Positions 47,872-56,771 of a stretch of DNA of 64,000 nucleotides are shown one piece after another (the stretch's first letter is position 1; every line of letters begins with the position of its first letter). A program made the position numbers and the translations under genes. The stretch comes from Aurantiochytrium sp. KH105. Taxonomy: Eukaryota > Sar > Bigyra > Thraustochytrida > Thraustochytriidae. The notes beneath the pieces are model-generated. The model did not search any database. It saw only the letters and a list, made by a program, of their open reading frames with translations, and was not told the DNA's origin. The stretch is from NCBI GenBank assembly GCA_003116975.1, contig BGKB01000083.1:192603-256602 (forward strand), read 5' to 3'.

Positions 47872-48468
47872 TCATAGCATACGTAAGAGACCGCCTTGCA
47901 GAGATTCAATCCCTTCTCCTGTTTTGCACGATGTTCGAAAGTGCTTGACGCCCCATAGCTCTGCCTGTCGATCGTGTGCTTCGTCTGATACAAAGGTGGT
48001 GCCTTCCATACCTACTGTATCGACTTTGTTACGTACAAGGATAATGGGAGCGTTTGGAATTGCGCGCAAAGCTTCGTTGCGCCAAAACATGCATCGCTCC
48101 AAAGATTCGGGTCTCGAGGCGTCATATACCAGGATTACTGCATGGGCCCCACGATAGTTTTGCTGCACGATCGGAACATAGCGCGGCGCCCCGCTGCACG
48201 TCCAGAGTTCTAGGACGACAACTTCGGAGCCGCCTAGGGCCAGAACTTCATTGCACGAAACTTCGACGCCCAGCGTCTCACAGTGAGCTTCCTCAAAAGG
48301 TTTGCTCAAGAGGCGTCGAACAACGCTTTTCTTGCCCGTCTTCCGATCGCCGAGCAAGACTACCTTGAGTTTGCGCATTGCCGACGGCTCTCCTCCTCTA
48401 GCATGGTTCGTCCCGACATTGCTTTCTGCGTGCGCCGTCATGGTCTTTGCACCAGGAATGTGCTCCAA
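47872..48468 (-). CDS. Divergent Rab-like small GTPase
   Basis: 198 residues. The GTPase core starts at about residue 33 (LKVVLLGDRKTGKKS, a P-loop of type GxxxxGKS). NKVD (G4) and TSCK (G5-like) are present. The switch II motif, normally WDTAGQE, reads LWTCSGAPRY, so the catalytic Gln is missing and hydrolysis is probably impaired. The protein ends GGLLRML with no C-terminal cysteines, so prenylation is not expected. Met 31 (MRKLKVV) is an alternative start. Rab-like or Ras-like signalling at membranes is the family role; this member is likely atypical. Convergent with the acidic-protein gene (132 bp). Confidence 0.85.
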   Translation of the reverse strand: MEHIPGAKTMTAHAESNVGTNHARGGEPSAMRKLKVVLLGDRKTGKKSVVRRLLSKPFEEAHCETLGVEVSCNEVLALGGSEVVVLELWTCSGAPRYVPIVQQNYRGAHAVILVYDASRPESLERCMFWRNEALRAIPNAPIILVRNKVDTVGMEGTTFVSDEAHDRQAELWGVKHFRTSCKTGEGIESLQGGLLRML

Positions 48469-49070
48469 AAGTGGTAGCCGCCAGGCCAGCCCGTTCCGTG
48501 TTTACGGTCGGGCCTACAGAAGCCGCAGTCGCTTCTCTCCAGGCAGGTCCAAGGCAAGCATTTGTTGTTCGTCGGGCAAAGTCCGGAAGAAGAAGAAGAA
48601 AAAGAAGAAGAAGAAGAAATCGCTGGGACGACTCCAGTATCCACCATGCCCATAATGATTATCCGGGACCCCTTCTAACGGCTCGCACGGTGTAAAAAAA
48701 GAAAAGAAAAGAAAAAAAAGTCCCCCATGCTTACAGTTAGGCCCTACTTTTCTGCGAGTCTTGAGCCGAGCGAGAGACAGATAGGCCTAGATCCCACTTG
48801 CAGAATCGTCACAAAATCTTGTGACATCGTGCTCTGCTGCACACAAAAGCAAAGACGACCTTTGCCCATCCTCAGGCCTCATGCTCACTGTCAGGCCTCA
48901 CTCATCAAGGCAACGAACGAGATCACATTCGCATTGCCACCTAGCCTCGTAACCGCCACATTGAATTATGGTTTCGTAACGTATTCAAACGCCTCAAGCG
49001 GGGCTTGCCAATCTGCGGACGCCAGACTCCATACCCGCGCCGACGTGGACCGCAGCGCGCAAGCAAGACG
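48469..49070. other. Divergent intergenic region
   Basis: 600 bp. It contains an AAG-rich run (48583-48620), an A/G-rich run (48695-48720) and TAGGCCTA (48783-48790). No gene supported. It serves as upstream region for the GTPase and WDR61 genes. Confidence 0.5.
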
Positions 49071-50340
49071 ATGGTAAGTGGCGTCATGGCGCGCGCGCAG
49101 ACACCTTGCACCGCCCGCGCCCGCCACTTTCGCGGCTTAAAGCCGCGCGAAAGCTCGCAGAAGGAGTCGAAGCGATACGGCCGAGTGATGAACGGCGCGC
49201 GACGACGACGGCGACAACGCAGAACGGCATACTTGAGGCAGGAGGGAGAAGGAGAGGGGAGGATATGGGCGGAGCTTGAGACGGGTGAATTCTCTGGATC
49301 AAAATTAGGGCAAAGTTGTCCTCGATGCAATCTTTGGGAGCCCACAAATGTGGATCATTAGACAACTGACGCGTGGCATGTGTATCTTGCTTGTCGCGAA
49401 TGACTGCGAACAACAGAGCGCCAAACAGCACAAGGTAGAAGAGGCGCACAAGGATGCGATCTTCACCGTGGATTGGTTCAGGCACACCTCTGAAAATCAA
49501 CTCCTCACAGGGTCCGTGGACGAGACGGTAGCCTCGTGGGTGATGAAGGACCAAAAGGGCAAAGAAGAGGCCTCGCTCAACATGGTCTTTCCTGAACACA
49601 GTCTTGGCACCATTTCAGTCGTGGGCAACCCGACGCACCCGATTGCCATTTCCTCAGCCATGGACACGCGAATTCGTATCCTGGATTTGGTCAGCGGGGC
49701 CGTCAAGTCGACCGTCGACGTTGGACCCGTCGAGTGCTGGAAGATGGCTTGTGCGCCGAACGGGGCAAAGATGGCCTCCGGAACGCACACGGGAGCCATT
49801 AACATTTGGGACATTGAGACACACAAGCTGGAAAACACGCTCGAAACTCAGGCAGGCTTTGCACTCACTACCGCCTACAGCGCAGACGGCAAGCTCATCG
49901 CAACGGGAACCAAGGACGGCGCAATTTTCATCTTTGACCTGGCGAGTGGCAAGCAAATTGCTTCTCTTACGAACCACACCTTGCCGGTCCGCTCTTTGGC
50001 GTTTTCTCCCGATGGTGCTGTCCTCTACTCCGCGAGTGACGACATGACCGTGGGTATTTATGATGCTGTCAAGGGCTCACAAATCGGCAGTCTCCGAGGT
50101 CACCTGTCCTGGGTCATGGATGTGGCCGCTAGCCCGGATAAGCGCCTTGTCGCGACAGGATCGAGCGACAATACCGTCAAGCTTTGGGATGTTATTGATC
50201 GTTCTTGCGTGCAGACCTTTGAAAAGTCACATACAGGCCAGGTCCACGGCGTCTCGTTCAATCACGATGGCTCAAGGCTCGCCTCGGTCGGTGGCGAGGG
50301 TACAATCCAAACGTACACCATTTCTACGCCAACAGCATAA
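49071..50340 (+). CDS. WDR61: WD40-repeat protein WDR61/SKI8
   Basis: The body (49417-50340) encodes seven WD40 repeats closely matching WDR61/SKI8: AHKDAIFTVDW, the ISSAMDTRIRILDL, SGTHTGAINIWDIE, GTKDGAIFIFDL, SASDDMTVGIYDA, GSSDNTVKLWDV and VGGEGTIQTYTI blades are evident. The protein is a subunit of the Ski (RNA exosome) and Paf1 complexes, in cytoplasm and nucleus. The frame is open to Met 49348, but that N-terminus is unlike the family. A better model is ATG at 49071-49073 followed at once by GTAAGT, with the acceptor CAACAG ending at 49416. This phase-0 intron of 343 bp gives an N-terminus MSAKQHKVEEAHKDA, the family length and layout. The intron is inferred, not proven. Confidence 0.93.
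49074..49416 (+). other. Predicted intron in WDR61 directly after the start codon
   Basis: Donor GTAAGTG at 49074 and acceptor ..CAACAG at 49416, phase 0. It leaves an exon 1 coding part made only of ATG. Confidence 0.65.
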
Positions 50341-50683
50341 TCGTTCGATCAATAACATCAAAAGCCGTAGACACGAATGACTGATTGGGGTATATTTTTT
50401 TACAGTACATCTTTGCGATTATTGTGATATACTTTTTCCGCATTGCGCATTCTTGTCATAAATCGTTTTGCTTGGCTTGGTGCTTTGACTTGAATATCAA
50501 TTACACCGTTACTACGTCCACAGCATAATCGTTCGGCGATCAATAACACCAAAAGCCAACAAAGAATTGATTGGAGGTTTACTCTTTTTACAGTGTTACA
50601 TCTTTGCGATTATTGTACAGTTCCCGCACTGCGCGTTGCTTGTCAAGAATCTTCTTCTTGGCATGTTTTGTCGACTTGGACGC
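50314..50683. repeat. Tandem duplication spanning the WDR61/NSUN2 gene ends, period about 188 bp
   Basis: Copy 1 starts at 50314 (TACACC in the last WDR61 codons) and copy 2 at 50502. Both contain ACAGCATAATCGTTCG, CAATAACA.CAAAAGCC and CATCTTTGCGATTATTGT. Copy 2 holds the functional 3' end of NSUN2 and a decayed last stretch of WDR61; copy 1 holds the reverse. Each copy has kept the gene end it needs and let the other decay. Confidence 0.85.
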
Positions 50684-51922
50684 CGGCCACGGGTCGCTCG
50701 TGCGCTCAAACAAGGCAACAAAAAACCCACCCGTATTGTTCAAGTGAGGCAAGACGCGAATGCATTTGCGAAGTTCCGCAGCGCGAGCTGGATCAGAGGG
50801 AGGGAAATGGGACTTGCGAAATCTGTGCACGCAGCGTTTCGGGCGCGAGCGGCGAATGGCATCAGCGTGGCTCGAGAAAACCATGCCCGTATCGTCGACA
50901 ACGTCCCAGGACGAAAGACCCTCGAGAACCTGCAGCGAACCGAGAACGGAAGAGCAGTCGACGAGCTTGACCGGGGCCTGGCGCAGCAAGGCGGCGACCA
51001 CAGCTTCGTTCTCAAGAGGGTTAAGGGAACATGTGCTGTATGCCATGCGTCCGCCAACACGAAGTAAAGCGATCCCTCGAAGCGCAATCTGAAGCTGCGT
51101 AGAGTGCAGTGAAAGTCCATAGTGGGGCACCCAGTGTGCCCAAAGCCCAGGGTTTTTGCGCAGCGTCCCATCGCCACTGCAAGGCACGTCGCAAATGATG
51201 CGATCGAAGCCCTTTTCGTTTTCTTGTCCCTCAAAGCACGCAAGCGACGCCGGGATTGTCTGAGCTTTGTGGTTCACAACTTGGATGTTCAGAGCAGGAG
51301 ACTGGGCAAAAGGCCTGAGTCGGCCAATTAGGATCCGTGCCCGACGGGCGTCGAGCTCGTTTGCCACGACACAGCCCGGAGCTGCGCCGTCGGTGGTTTT
51401 GGACATCTTTGCACCCCGTGCAAGCATCATGTCCGCGGCCTGAGACGTCTTGCTTCCGGGAGCGGCGCACATGTCAAGCACGCGATGGTGGCCTTCTACT
51501 TTTAGCAGAGAGACGGGAAGCATGCTCACCACCTCTTGGCGCTCGATAAGTTTTGCCTTGCCGCGTTCGGCAAGCCATTGCCTCCACTCGTGCAGTGCGG
51601 TTCCAGGTTTCGTTCTTTGCTTTATGTCCGCAACGTTGCCGACGTTGAGTTGCCATGCGTCGCACCAGTCGAGATAGGTCAGATCCCCCTGGAAACCCTG
51701 GAGATCAGCATCGACCGCCTCGACGCCCGGTTGGGTGCGGTTCACACGAAAGGTAACAGGAAGGGGGCGTTTGAGAATTGCAAACAGCGCATCTGTATCG
51801 ACGACATCCCCGAGTTGATGCTCATAGTAGCATCGGAAAAAGGCTTCGGGCTCTCCGCCATCAAAGATTGCTGTAAAAGGCACGAATTTGTCAGCCGTTC
51901 TTGTCCTTTCCGTGGATGTCAA
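50588..51922 (-). CDS. NSUN2: tRNA (cytosine-5)-methyltransferase, NSUN2/Trm4 type
   Basis: 444 residues. RPLPVTFRVNR and ERQEVVSMLPVSLL precede the SAM-binding motif HHRVLDMCAAPGSKTSQ. The two NSUN cysteines are intact: C248 in DVPCSGDGT and C298 in YSTCSLNPLENE. The C-terminal CIRVLPHLNNTGGFFVALFER is an NSUN2 hallmark. The enzyme makes 5-methylcytosine in tRNA anticodon and variable loops, in the nucleus/nucleolus. It is shorter than animal NSUN2 because the C-terminal RNA-binding extension is missing and it ends shortly after DPWPASKS. Its 3' end lies in the second copy of a local tandem duplication, and the reading frame stays intact. Confidence 0.94.
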   Translation of the reverse strand: MTSTERTRTADKFVPFTAIFDGGEPEAFFRCYYEHQLGDVVDTDALFAILKRPLPVTFRVNRTQPGVEAVDADLQGFQGDLTYLDWCDAWQLNVGNVADIKQRTKPGTALHEWRQWLAERGKAKLIERQEVVSMLPVSLLKVEGHHRVLDMCAAPGSKTSQAADMMLARGAKMSKTTDGAAPGCVVANELDARRARILIGRLRPFAQSPALNIQVVNHKAQTIPASLACFEGQENEKGFDRIICDVPCSGDGTLRKNPGLWAHWVPHYGLSLHSTQLQIALRGIALLRVGGRMAYSTCSLNPLENEAVVAALLRQAPVKLVDCSSVLGSLQVLEGLSSWDVVDDTGMVFSSHADAIRRSRPKRCVHRFRKSHFPPSDPARAAELRKCIRVLPHLNNTGGFFVALFERTSDPWPASKSTKHAKKKILDKQRAVRELYNNRKDVTL

Positions 51923-52020
51923 CTCTTCCCCACCACACAGAGAGCAGGAGCGAGACAGGGAGGCAGGGAGGCAGAAAAGGAGGGATGGGAGGGAAAAGAA
52001 TGTCGCAAGACCAGGCCCGT

Positions 52021-52050
52021 GGCTCCTGTTCGTGGGTTCGAACAGGAGCC
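52021..52050. repeat. Perfect hairpin, 12-bp stem, 6-nt loop
   Basis: GGCTCCTGTTCG (52021-52032) pairs exactly with 52039-52050; loop TGGGTT. About 100 bp upstream of the NSUN2 start. Confidence 0.9.
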
Positions 52051-52059
52051 TTTGGACTC

Positions 52060-52081
52060 AAGCCCTCGATCAAGAGGGCTT
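52060..52081. repeat. Perfect hairpin, 8-bp stem, 6-nt loop
   Basis: AAGCCCTC (52060-52067) pairs exactly with GAGGGCTT (52074-52081). It lies 9 bp from the preceding hairpin. Confidence 0.85.
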
Positions 52082-52769
52082 TATCAGGTCCCGCCGTAAA
52101 CTATACTCTTGGCTACCGAGGAATCCCATCAACTATCCGGAGCAGTTGGGGGGCTAGTATGGTGCCGGTTTTTTCCCCTTTATATTTCTGTTGTTTGTTC
52201 TTTCATGAACTTTCCCCATCCATTCATCCATTCATCCATCCACCCATCCATTCAAGAAAGCAAGCAACCCACGCGAAGCACAAGCAACCCGGGCTAAAGC
52301 TTCGCCTCTTCGTCCCTTCCTTGTCCACTCCTTTGCTCGCTCTTGCACACGTACCTCGACCCCTACGGCGCCCCATCCGTCGCCATCGACCCCGTTGTCG
52401 TCGTCGGCGGCGGCGGCGGCGGCAATGTCTTGTCCTATTTCAGGGTTTGCAGCTTGGGTTTGTCGAGCGAAATCTTGCGCAATGATGCTTTGGGCTACTA
52501 CCACGCACGCACGCAGGCAGGCAGGCAGGTAGGCAGGCGCACGGCAGCCACGCATTTGCGCGCCTACGACCTCGCTAGGGCGCATCTACGCATGCATTGA
52601 CACACCAGGGTGCGCGAGGTACACACCGGGTACGCGCGAACGGATCTGCCTGGCGAACTCTCAGTCAGACCACGGAAAGAAGAAGACTTGCTTGTCTGCG
52701 AGAAGTTCAAGTTGTTGGGGAGACGAGACAATCCAATCCAATCCAAGCCAAGCCGTATGCGCATATGAG

Positions 52770-55700
52770 ATGCCGCGCGGCGGCGATGGAGACGACGAGC
52801 GGCAAGCGCTTCGCGCTGCAGAAAGCTCTTGGGAGGTCAGAGTACGGCGACTCAAACTCGCGAACCAGGAGCGTCCACCTCTTCTTGCCAAACAGCATGA
52901 GCACTTGCGTGAAGAGACAGCATGTTCTGAAGACCGCACAGAAAAGCAAAGTCATGGGGAAATCACGCAAAACCCGACAGCGCGTCCGGACAATTGTGCG
53001 CCGCAAAAAGAGGTGATCGAAACGGGCCGAGAATCTGACGCCGCGGTTTCGCATGCAGAAGAAAAGATCTCGTCCTTGGAGGGCAAGCCGCGCATAAAAT
53101 TTGTAAGGGGCGGATTTCAGTTGGAAAAGGCTTTAGCTCATGCTCGCAACGTCTTGCAGACCGTGCACTCTTCGGAAGCGAACAGCAGCTCCTGCCGCGA
53201 TGGCGGGACTGCAGATTTTGCATTACTAGACGGGAGCTGTTACGCGAAGAATGGAGATCTTGCAGCGCTGATTCGAACTGCAAAAATGTGCAGTGAGGAA
53301 CAAGCACGCCTATATCCCGACAAGCAAGAACCGTCTCCTTCACAAGCTTCAGAAGCCTCTTCTCAATCCTCATCGCAGGATTCTCTGCTGGGCCACGCCG
53401 GCCAGCAGATTCTGGAGCGCCTCCAAGTAAATATACAAGCGCTGCGAAACCTTCGCGACTTTCTTGATCCATCGATTGCGCGCGTCGTGAGTGAACTGCT
53501 GCGATGCGTTGAGCACGTCGTGTTTTGGGACGAGGACAAGAGTTTTGCCGCAATGATTGCCGAACAAGAGCGCGAGAGCGCTGTGCTCGGAAAGGAACAT
53601 AGCGTGTGGAATGAAAGACTCAGCGATATCGAAGACAAGGTCGCCACCATGAAAACGGTGCTCCTCAAAGCCACAGGGGAACGAAAAGCATGGCAAGCGA
53701 ACCTTTTCGCTCTCAGCGAAGAGCGCAAAGACACGGAAAACGAAGAGGGAAACCTTCTCGAAGAGCTGCAGCAACGTCGTACCAAGACCCGCGCCATGAT
53801 TCTCGAGCTCGACAACCTCGAGTATCGACTTGATTCGTCCAAAGCTGACCTGGAAGTAGAAACAGAAGAGGAAAAGGCGCTTAACGAAAAGATCAACAGC
53901 ATCTCGCAGGCGCATCAAAATCTGAAAAAGTATTACCAAGAGCTTCATGGCACCGAGAGTGGGTACATTGAAACTCGGATCCCAGATGGTGTACACAACA
54001 GAGCTTTGCTGGAGCTCGAAGTTCTTCACGAGCGGCTAGAACGCTTTACCCATCTCGAAAAAACCTTCGCCCAGGGGATGGATTTGAAAAAGATTCGTCT
54101 AGCCCAAGTCAAAGAGGACCTTGAGGCAGCTAAGCGTGTTCGCTTGGCATTTGATGCCAAGGTTCCCGTCCGTGAACGGCCTGAAAATCGTGCGCTGACA
54201 CCTCGGCCAGACTGGCCCACCATCCTGCGTGATTTCCTGCCATGTTTGAACAAGAACCTTCGCAATCATCCCGCCTATGTGAACAAAGTTGGTGGAATCG
54301 CTGGCAAGGAAGCCCAGGCGGTGAAAAAAGCTGCGGATGCCTTTCGCCGTGGGCGTCGGCGACGCCCGATGCGCCTCAAACGCTCCAACAGTATTGATTC
54401 CGAGCCGTTCACATTCGCCGCATCGCGAAAGATGATTGAGTTATTACAAAGCGCTCGAGATGCCACAGAGAAGACAAACGCAAATCACGATGCGCCTGGT
54501 GGCATGCTTGCCATGCTACAAAACCAAATCGAAAACGTACGAGCAAATCTGGTGAGTACGAAAACCGCGCTTCTTGAGGCGGAAAAGTGTATTCCTTCCG
54601 CGTCAGAGTATTTTGGAGGCGACTCGACGCATCTTGAAGGTCGTGACTCCGGCACAGCTGGAAAAACTGCTTCGATGCGAGTTCGGCACATGGCAAAACG
54701 AAGCTCCGTGTCCGTGGGAGACTCTTCCGCTCGCCCAAGTGCCAGGCGAAGAAGTAGCGTTGGCAGCGAGAGCGAGCAGACGCGAGCCAGCAACATGAAC
54801 ATGGCCGACGTCCTGGCCTCCCTGCGAGGCGAGCAAGTATCACGTGCTTCAGAAGCTGATCAGGTTTCCGGGCCAGGACGAAGGAAAACAAGCAAGTATA
54901 GTAGTATGAGTATTTCTGCGCGAAAATCGTCCCAGGGGGAAGCAAAGTATTCGGAGCTCGCGCAGCGCGCTCGCAAAGCAATCGCGCGTCGTCGAGACGA
55001 AGGCTCGACAGCGCAAGGTGCGAAGAGCGCCATTGCCGAATCCGTTCTCAAGCTTATACAGGATGAGAAACGTCGGATGGGAAGCCCGACGAAGGCCGAA
55101 AACAGCGAAAAACCTGTTGTTGCGCCTTTTCAGTCCAAACAGCTTTTGGAAAAGCCTCTAACTGTCACACTCGTTTCCGATGTGCCGACCTTTGTGGTGT
55201 GTCTCGGTCAGGATCCCAAAGTTCCACGCTTCCTGCGCGCCACTGGAAAGGTACAATATCGACAGATCAAGCCTGAGGAGCTTTCGAGTCTCATTGACGA
55301 TCTCTTTGACGAACGTAGCGGCAACCTGCAGCTCCAAGACAAGCCTCTCGAGGATCTGCTGTATAATGTGCTTCGCAGACGCTTTGGAGCTCAGAACACC
55401 AGCTCAGAGTGGGCCTACAACCTGGTACGCGAGATCTATGACCTGCAGGAAAAGTGGGCGATTGCGCGTATTTTTCTTCTCGTCCTCGCCGGAGAGGTGG
55501 GCGACTCGTTTTTGTCCCTGGAGAACGATATTTTGTTAGAGCTCCACACATTCTTCAAGCGGGTCGATCTCGAAACGCAAAAAGAGGTCTCCGGCTCCGC
55601 AAAGCCTGTGGACTTGGTCTATGTGGCGGACGTGATTGAGTCTCTGCACGACTTTGCGCCCCGCGCGCGCCCGAGTGAGCAGCGCCATTGGGCAGAGTGT

Positions 55701-56663
55701 CTCCGGCACGATTTACAAGGCCGCGACCAATGTACATATACGCGAACACTGTTTGCAGATCCACGCAAGTCGACCTTCATTCAGGCGCTTATGCTCCACG
55801 TGGTCAATCACCTTTATCAGCATATGAAGGCTCTCGTCTCTGGCTTTGAAAGTCTTGAAAAGGTTGCCAGATTACCTCGAGCCAACGCTGACGGAGACAG
55901 CGACGACCTGCCCGACGACGCGTCGAAACGTCGACGATCGAGCGCAGCAAGGAAGAAACCAGCACCCATTGAACGCGTCGTGTCGTTGCAGACAATCAAG
56001 GCGGCAATTGTCAAGGTCGATTCGGGTCTCGATGACGATGACATTTCCAAGCTTGTAGCCAGGGCCCATGGCTGCAAGCCCACCAAAATTAATTGGGACC
56101 GTGAGGTTAATCCTACTCTTTTCGCAAAGCGTTTTCGTCAGGCAGTCATACCTTACCCTTCGCGTCCCATTTTCGACGCGGAGGCCCTCATAACAGTTAC
56201 CGCATCGACCGCACAAGAAGCAGCAAGCCTTGCAGTGACAAGGAGACGGACACACACGCTCATACGCAAATCGACCTCGAAACGCGCCAGCTTTCTCGAT
56301 ATACAGACGAGCCTCGCTTCGACTGCGAGCCTCGGAGCAAAGACTGAGCTCCCGTTCCAGAGCAATATGCAGCCCAAGCGTCCTTCGCGTCTCAAAACGG
56401 CGCGAAGTGCAAGATTTGGCAAGTCAGACAGGGCTGGTAAGAGTGGACGATCAAAGCTGGCGCTCCGCACGGCGGACTCATTCAGCTTTTCCCTTGTCGA
56501 TTCGCTGCAGCTGGGAAATGCCACCAAAAAAACAGACGCAAACGTCATGGAAACCTTGACGGAGTCAATGTACCACGAAGACAATTTGCCCACGCTCACG
56601 GAGTCGATGGTATCTCGCCAAGGTGGCGACGCGGAATCAGGCAGCGAATCAGATGGTATCTGA
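52770..56663 (+). CDS. Large coiled-coil protein of unknown function
   Basis: 1297 residues from Met 52770, preferred because the upstream open part (to 52692) is translated repeat. Residues about 215-490 are a long coiled coil (such as EDTENEEGNLLEELQQRR and LEVETEEEKALNEKINS). Basic, Ser-rich segments follow (about 550-800). A helical, globular-looking domain covers about 810-1040 (LSSLIDDLFDERSG, WAIARIFLLVLAGEVGD, FIQALMLHVVNHLYQHM). The tail is basic, then acidic with Thr-Glu-Ser repeats (LTESMYHEDNLPTLTESM). It resembles cytoskeletal or axonemal proteins in composition, but no family is recognised. Convergent with the cysteine-rich gene (108 bp). Confidence 0.8.
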   Translation: MPRGGDGDDERQALRAAESSWEVRVRRLKLANQERPPLLAKQHEHLREETACSEDRTEKQSHGEITQNPTARPDNCAPQKEVIETGRESDAAVSHAEEKISSLEGKPRIKFVRGGFQLEKALAHARNVLQTVHSSEANSSSCRDGGTADFALLDGSCYAKNGDLAALIRTAKMCSEEQARLYPDKQEPSPSQASEASSQSSSQDSLLGHAGQQILERLQVNIQALRNLRDFLDPSIARVVSELLRCVEHVVFWDEDKSFAAMIAEQERESAVLGKEHSVWNERLSDIEDKVATMKTVLLKATGERKAWQANLFALSEERKDTENEEGNLLEELQQRRTKTRAMILELDNLEYRLDSSKADLEVETEEEKALNEKINSISQAHQNLKKYYQELHGTESGYIETRIPDGVHNRALLELEVLHERLERFTHLEKTFAQGMDLKKIRLAQVKEDLEAAKRVRLAFDAKVPVRERPENRALTPRPDWPTILRDFLPCLNKNLRNHPAYVNKVGGIAGKEAQAVKKAADAFRRGRRRRPMRLKRSNSIDSEPFTFAASRKMIELLQSARDATEKTNANHDAPGGMLAMLQNQIENVRANLVSTKTALLEAEKCIPSASEYFGGDSTHLEGRDSGTAGKTASMRVRHMAKRSSVSVGDSSARPSARRRSSVGSESEQTRASNMNMADVLASLRGEQVSRASEADQVSGPGRRKTSKYSSMSISARKSSQGEAKYSELAQRARKAIARRRDEGSTAQGAKSAIAESVLKLIQDEKRRMGSPTKAENSEKPVVAPFQSKQLLEKPLTVTLVSDVPTFVVCLGQDPKVPRFLRATGKVQYRQIKPEELSSLIDDLFDERSGNLQLQDKPLEDLLYNVLRRRFGAQNTSSEWAYNLVREIYDLQEKWAIARIFLLVLAGEVGDSFLSLENDILLELHTFFKRVDLETQKEVSGSAKPVDLVYVADVIESLHDFAPRARPSEQRHWAECLRHDLQGRDQCTYTRTLFADPRKSTFIQALMLHVVNHLYQHMKALVSGFESLEKVARLPRANADGDSDDLPDDASKRRRSSAARKKPAPIERVVSLQTIKAAIVKVDSGLDDDDISKLVARAHGCKPTKINWDREVNPTLFAKRFRQAVIPYPSRPIFDAEALITVTASTAQEAASLAVTRRRTHTLIRKSTSKRASFLDIQTSLASTASLGAKTELPFQSNMQPKRPSRLKTARSARFGKSDRAGKSGRSKLALRTADSFSFSLVDSLQLGNATKKTDANVMETLTESMYHEDNLPTLTESMVSRQGGDAESGSESDGI

Positions 56664-56771
56664 AGGCTTGGGTGCATATTTATTGGTCCAGGAGACGAAA
56701 AGCGAAAAGCACTCAAAAGTGATCTTCTAATATTTTTGTTTGGCGTGCTGCTACTAGCCCTATGTTCGCGT

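Larger units (their letters stand above)
51923..52769. other. Divergent intergenic region with hairpins and simple repeats
   Basis: About 850 bp. It holds a hairpin pair (52021-52081), TTCATCCA-type repeats (52217-52256), GGCAG repeats (52514-52538) and CCAAT-like repeats near 52732-52755. No gene supported. Confidence 0.55.

Noticed and set aside
52033-52045. GGGTTCGAAC resembling a tRNA T-loop
   Set aside because: It is the loop and stem start of the 12-bp perfect hairpin; no other tRNA arms are present.
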